Position numbers and translations under genes: made by a program. A model generated the notes under the pieces. That model worked only from the letters and a program-made list of their open reading frames with translations. It was not told the origin of the DNA and did no database searches. A stretch of 52,630 bases of DNA from Lachnospiraceae bacterium (lineage in GTDB: Bacteria > Bacillota > Clostridia > Lachnospirales > Lachnospiraceae), in NCBI GenBank assembly GCA_022799355.1, contig JAAWOG010000019.1, forward strand, positions 1 to 52,630, in the 5' to 3' direction. Shown here in pieces: positions 51,461 to 52,630 of the stretch (position 1 is the first letter of the stretch; each line of letters begins with the position of its first letter).

Positions 51461-52417
51461 TTACTTTTTCTCTTTCACATGCGCTTCCGAATAGTTATTT
51501 TTAAATGTCACATCCAAAAGCATATTTCCGATAAAACCGACAGAAAACAATTGTATCCCCAAAATGATCAGTAATATACCCAATTGTAGCAATGGCCTTG
51601 TCCCAATAGAATTACCCATACACCATATTACTGTCAAAAAAAGACAGATTGACCCCCCAACAAACAGAGATAAAAGTCCAGCCTTTCCAAAAAAATACAT
51701 TGGTCTGTCATGATATTTTGTCAAAAAGGAAACTGTAAAAAAATCCAACAATCCCTGCATATACCGCTCCATGCCATATTTAGATTTCCCATGTTTTCGT
51801 TTATTATGATGCACCGGAATCTCAGCAATCCGAAACCCTTTCCGAAAAGCCAGGACCGGAATATAACGATGAAGCTGTCCATAAACATCTACGGAATCTG
51901 TAACCTCCCGCTGATATGCTTTATATCCACAATCAAAATCATGCAGGTTAATACCCGACATTTTAGCAGTAACCTGGTTGAACAGCTTAGAGGGCAGCCT
52001 CTTCTCTGCCGAATCAAGTCTGTTAACCTTCCATCCTGACACAAGATCATAGCCTTCATCAATTTTCTTCAAAAAATTTATTAGTTCACATGGATCATCC
52101 TGCAGGTCCGCATCCATTGTAATAACTATATCACCGGTCACATTTTTAAATGCCGTCTGTAACGCAATAGATTTCCCAAAATTTTTCCGAAAAAAAATAT
52201 ACCTGACATGTCCATCTTTATCAGACATTTTCCGAATCACATTTTGTGTATGATCAGTTGAACCATCATCAACAAATATCACTTCATAGTCTGACAGAAG
52301 ATTCTCTTTCCGACATAATTCTACATTACTTTTAATCAATGAATAAAGCTCCTCTAAGGACTCTTCTTCATTATAAGCAGGTATTACAAAAGATACTTTT
52401 CTCTTTTTTTCTGACAT
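51461..52417 (-). CDS. GtrB/DPM-like polyprenyl-phosphate glycosyltransferase
   Basis: About 318 residues from MSEKKRKVSFVIPAYNEEE, with a possible start eight codons earlier (52441). The GT2 domain has EVIFVDDGSTDHTQN, FFRKNFGKSIALQTAFKN and the metal site TMDADLQDDPCELI near residue 95. DFDCGYKAYQREV and HHNKRKHGKSKYG follow, then two membrane spans near residues 230-255 and 265-290. This is the polyprenyl-phosphate hexosyltransferase plan (GtrB, ArnC, DPM1). It opens the leftward operon gtrB-gtrA-C2-C1 and is preceded by a near-consensus promoter. It presumably makes the lipid-phosphate sugar used by the two GT-C enzymes. The sugar is unknown; glucose or a GlcNAc-type sugar is common for relatives. 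Confidence 0.9.
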   Translation of the reverse strand: MSEKKRKVSFVIPAYNEEESLEELYSLIKSNVELCRKENLLSDYEVIFVDDGSTDHTQNVIRKMSDKDGHVRYIFFRKNFGKSIALQTAFKNVTGDIVITMDADLQDDPCELINFLKKIDEGYDLVSGWKVNRLDSAEKRLPSKLFNQVTAKMSGINLHDFDCGYKAYQREVTDSVDVYGQLHRYIPVLAFRKGFRIAEIPVHHNKRKHGKSKYGMERYMQGLLDFFTVSFLTKYHDRPMYFFGKAGLLSLFVGGSICLFLTVIWCMGNSIGTRPLLQLGILLIILGIQLFSVGFIGNMLLDVTFKNNYSEAHVKEKK

Positions 52418-52485
52418 TTTATATATATATACCCCTTTCATTATTTCTTTAATTTTGTCTCATATGTAAAAGAAAATTATTAATA

Positions 52486-52514
52486 ATCATACTATACGCA
52501 CTATCCTTTGTCAA
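52486..52514 (-). promoter_or_regulatory. Near-consensus sigma-A promoter for the Gtr-like operon
   Basis: On the minus strand TTGACA (52514-52509) and TATGAT (52491-52486) are separated by exactly 17 bases, about 70 bases ahead of the chosen start. It is the strongest promoter match in the window. The remaining sequence up to 52630 shows no further gene. Confidence 0.75.
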
Positions 52515-52630
52515 TTTACACCATCATGTATTCAGGACATACGCATGAATGTTTTCATTGCCCCAATTTCTATTTTCGTTGTTTTTAAAGTTTTATTATC
52601 TGCTCTAAGTATTTTTCTGCTTTCATACTG

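Overview
The window looks like a stretch of a Bacillota (Clostridia) chromosome, most likely from the Lachnospiraceae. The support is a Spo0A-type DNA-binding domain, a CotH-type kinase, a LoaP-type NusG paralog, Gram-positive AAGGAG-like ribosome binding sites, intermediate GC content, and a very long run of surface-glycan genes without outer-membrane machinery. This assignment is inferred from gene content and not from a marker gene. I saw no rRNA, tRNA, CRISPR array, transposase or phage gene.

Layout. (1) 1-3130: the 5' end of a sugar aminotransferase gene (leftward, running off the window), preceded by an intrinsic terminator and a loaP-type antiterminator gene. A divergent promoter drives a PglF/CapD-type UDP-sugar 4,6-dehydratase. 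(2) 3165-25179: a leftward, tightly packed operon of about 22 kb. From its promoter end it encodes a GT2, the polyprenyl-phosphate sugar-1-phosphate transferase that primes glycan assembly, a Wzz-like protein, a GT2, an EpsG polymerase, two large paralogous membrane proteins (one split by a poly-G8 frameshift), a GT2, a GT4, two paralogous GT-C-like proteins, a GT4, a GT2, a DUF6044-like membrane protein and an O-antigen ligase/polymerase-like protein. No Wzx flippase is visible. (3) 25430-27508: a rightward pair, a receiver-less Spo0A C-terminal domain protein and a membrane-anchored CotH-like kinase. (4) 27542-34983, leftward: a bifunctional fucokinase/GDP-fucose pyrophosphorylase (Fkp) and a GtrB-like polyprenyl-phosphate glycosyltransferase flanked by two related GT-C-like membrane proteins. 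This is plausibly a module that decorates a surface polymer with salvaged fucose. (5) 35095-44305, leftward: rmlD, then a teichoic-acid-like and phosphocholine block. It holds a YidC-like/sulfatase-superfamily fusion, a CDP-glycerol glycerophosphotransferase-like protein, a BCCT transporter, a LicC cytidylyltransferase, and a winged-helix/LicC/LicA-type choline kinase fusion. (6) 44599-47748, rightward: an unassigned polytopic membrane protein and a YerB/DUF3048 lipoprotein. (7) 47813-52417, leftward: a Gtr-like operon of GtrB-like GT2, GtrA and two paralogous GT-C proteins.

Together the genes describe assembly of a lipid-linked heteropolysaccharide in the cytosol, its polymerisation and ligation outside, and several modules that modify surface polymers (Gtr-type glycosylation, fucose, rhamnose, glycerol-phosphate-type polymer, phosphocholine). 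Four separate paralogous pairs of large membrane enzymes and visible shifts in AT content suggest assembly by duplication and cassette exchange. The least expected features are the YidC-sulfatase fusion, the single-base poly-G frameshift that would restore a full-length enzyme, the Fkp-GT-C-GtrB-GT-C cluster, the lone Spo0A effector domain divergent from the 22-kb operon, and a folded leader with a predicted pseudoknot at 12637-12763.
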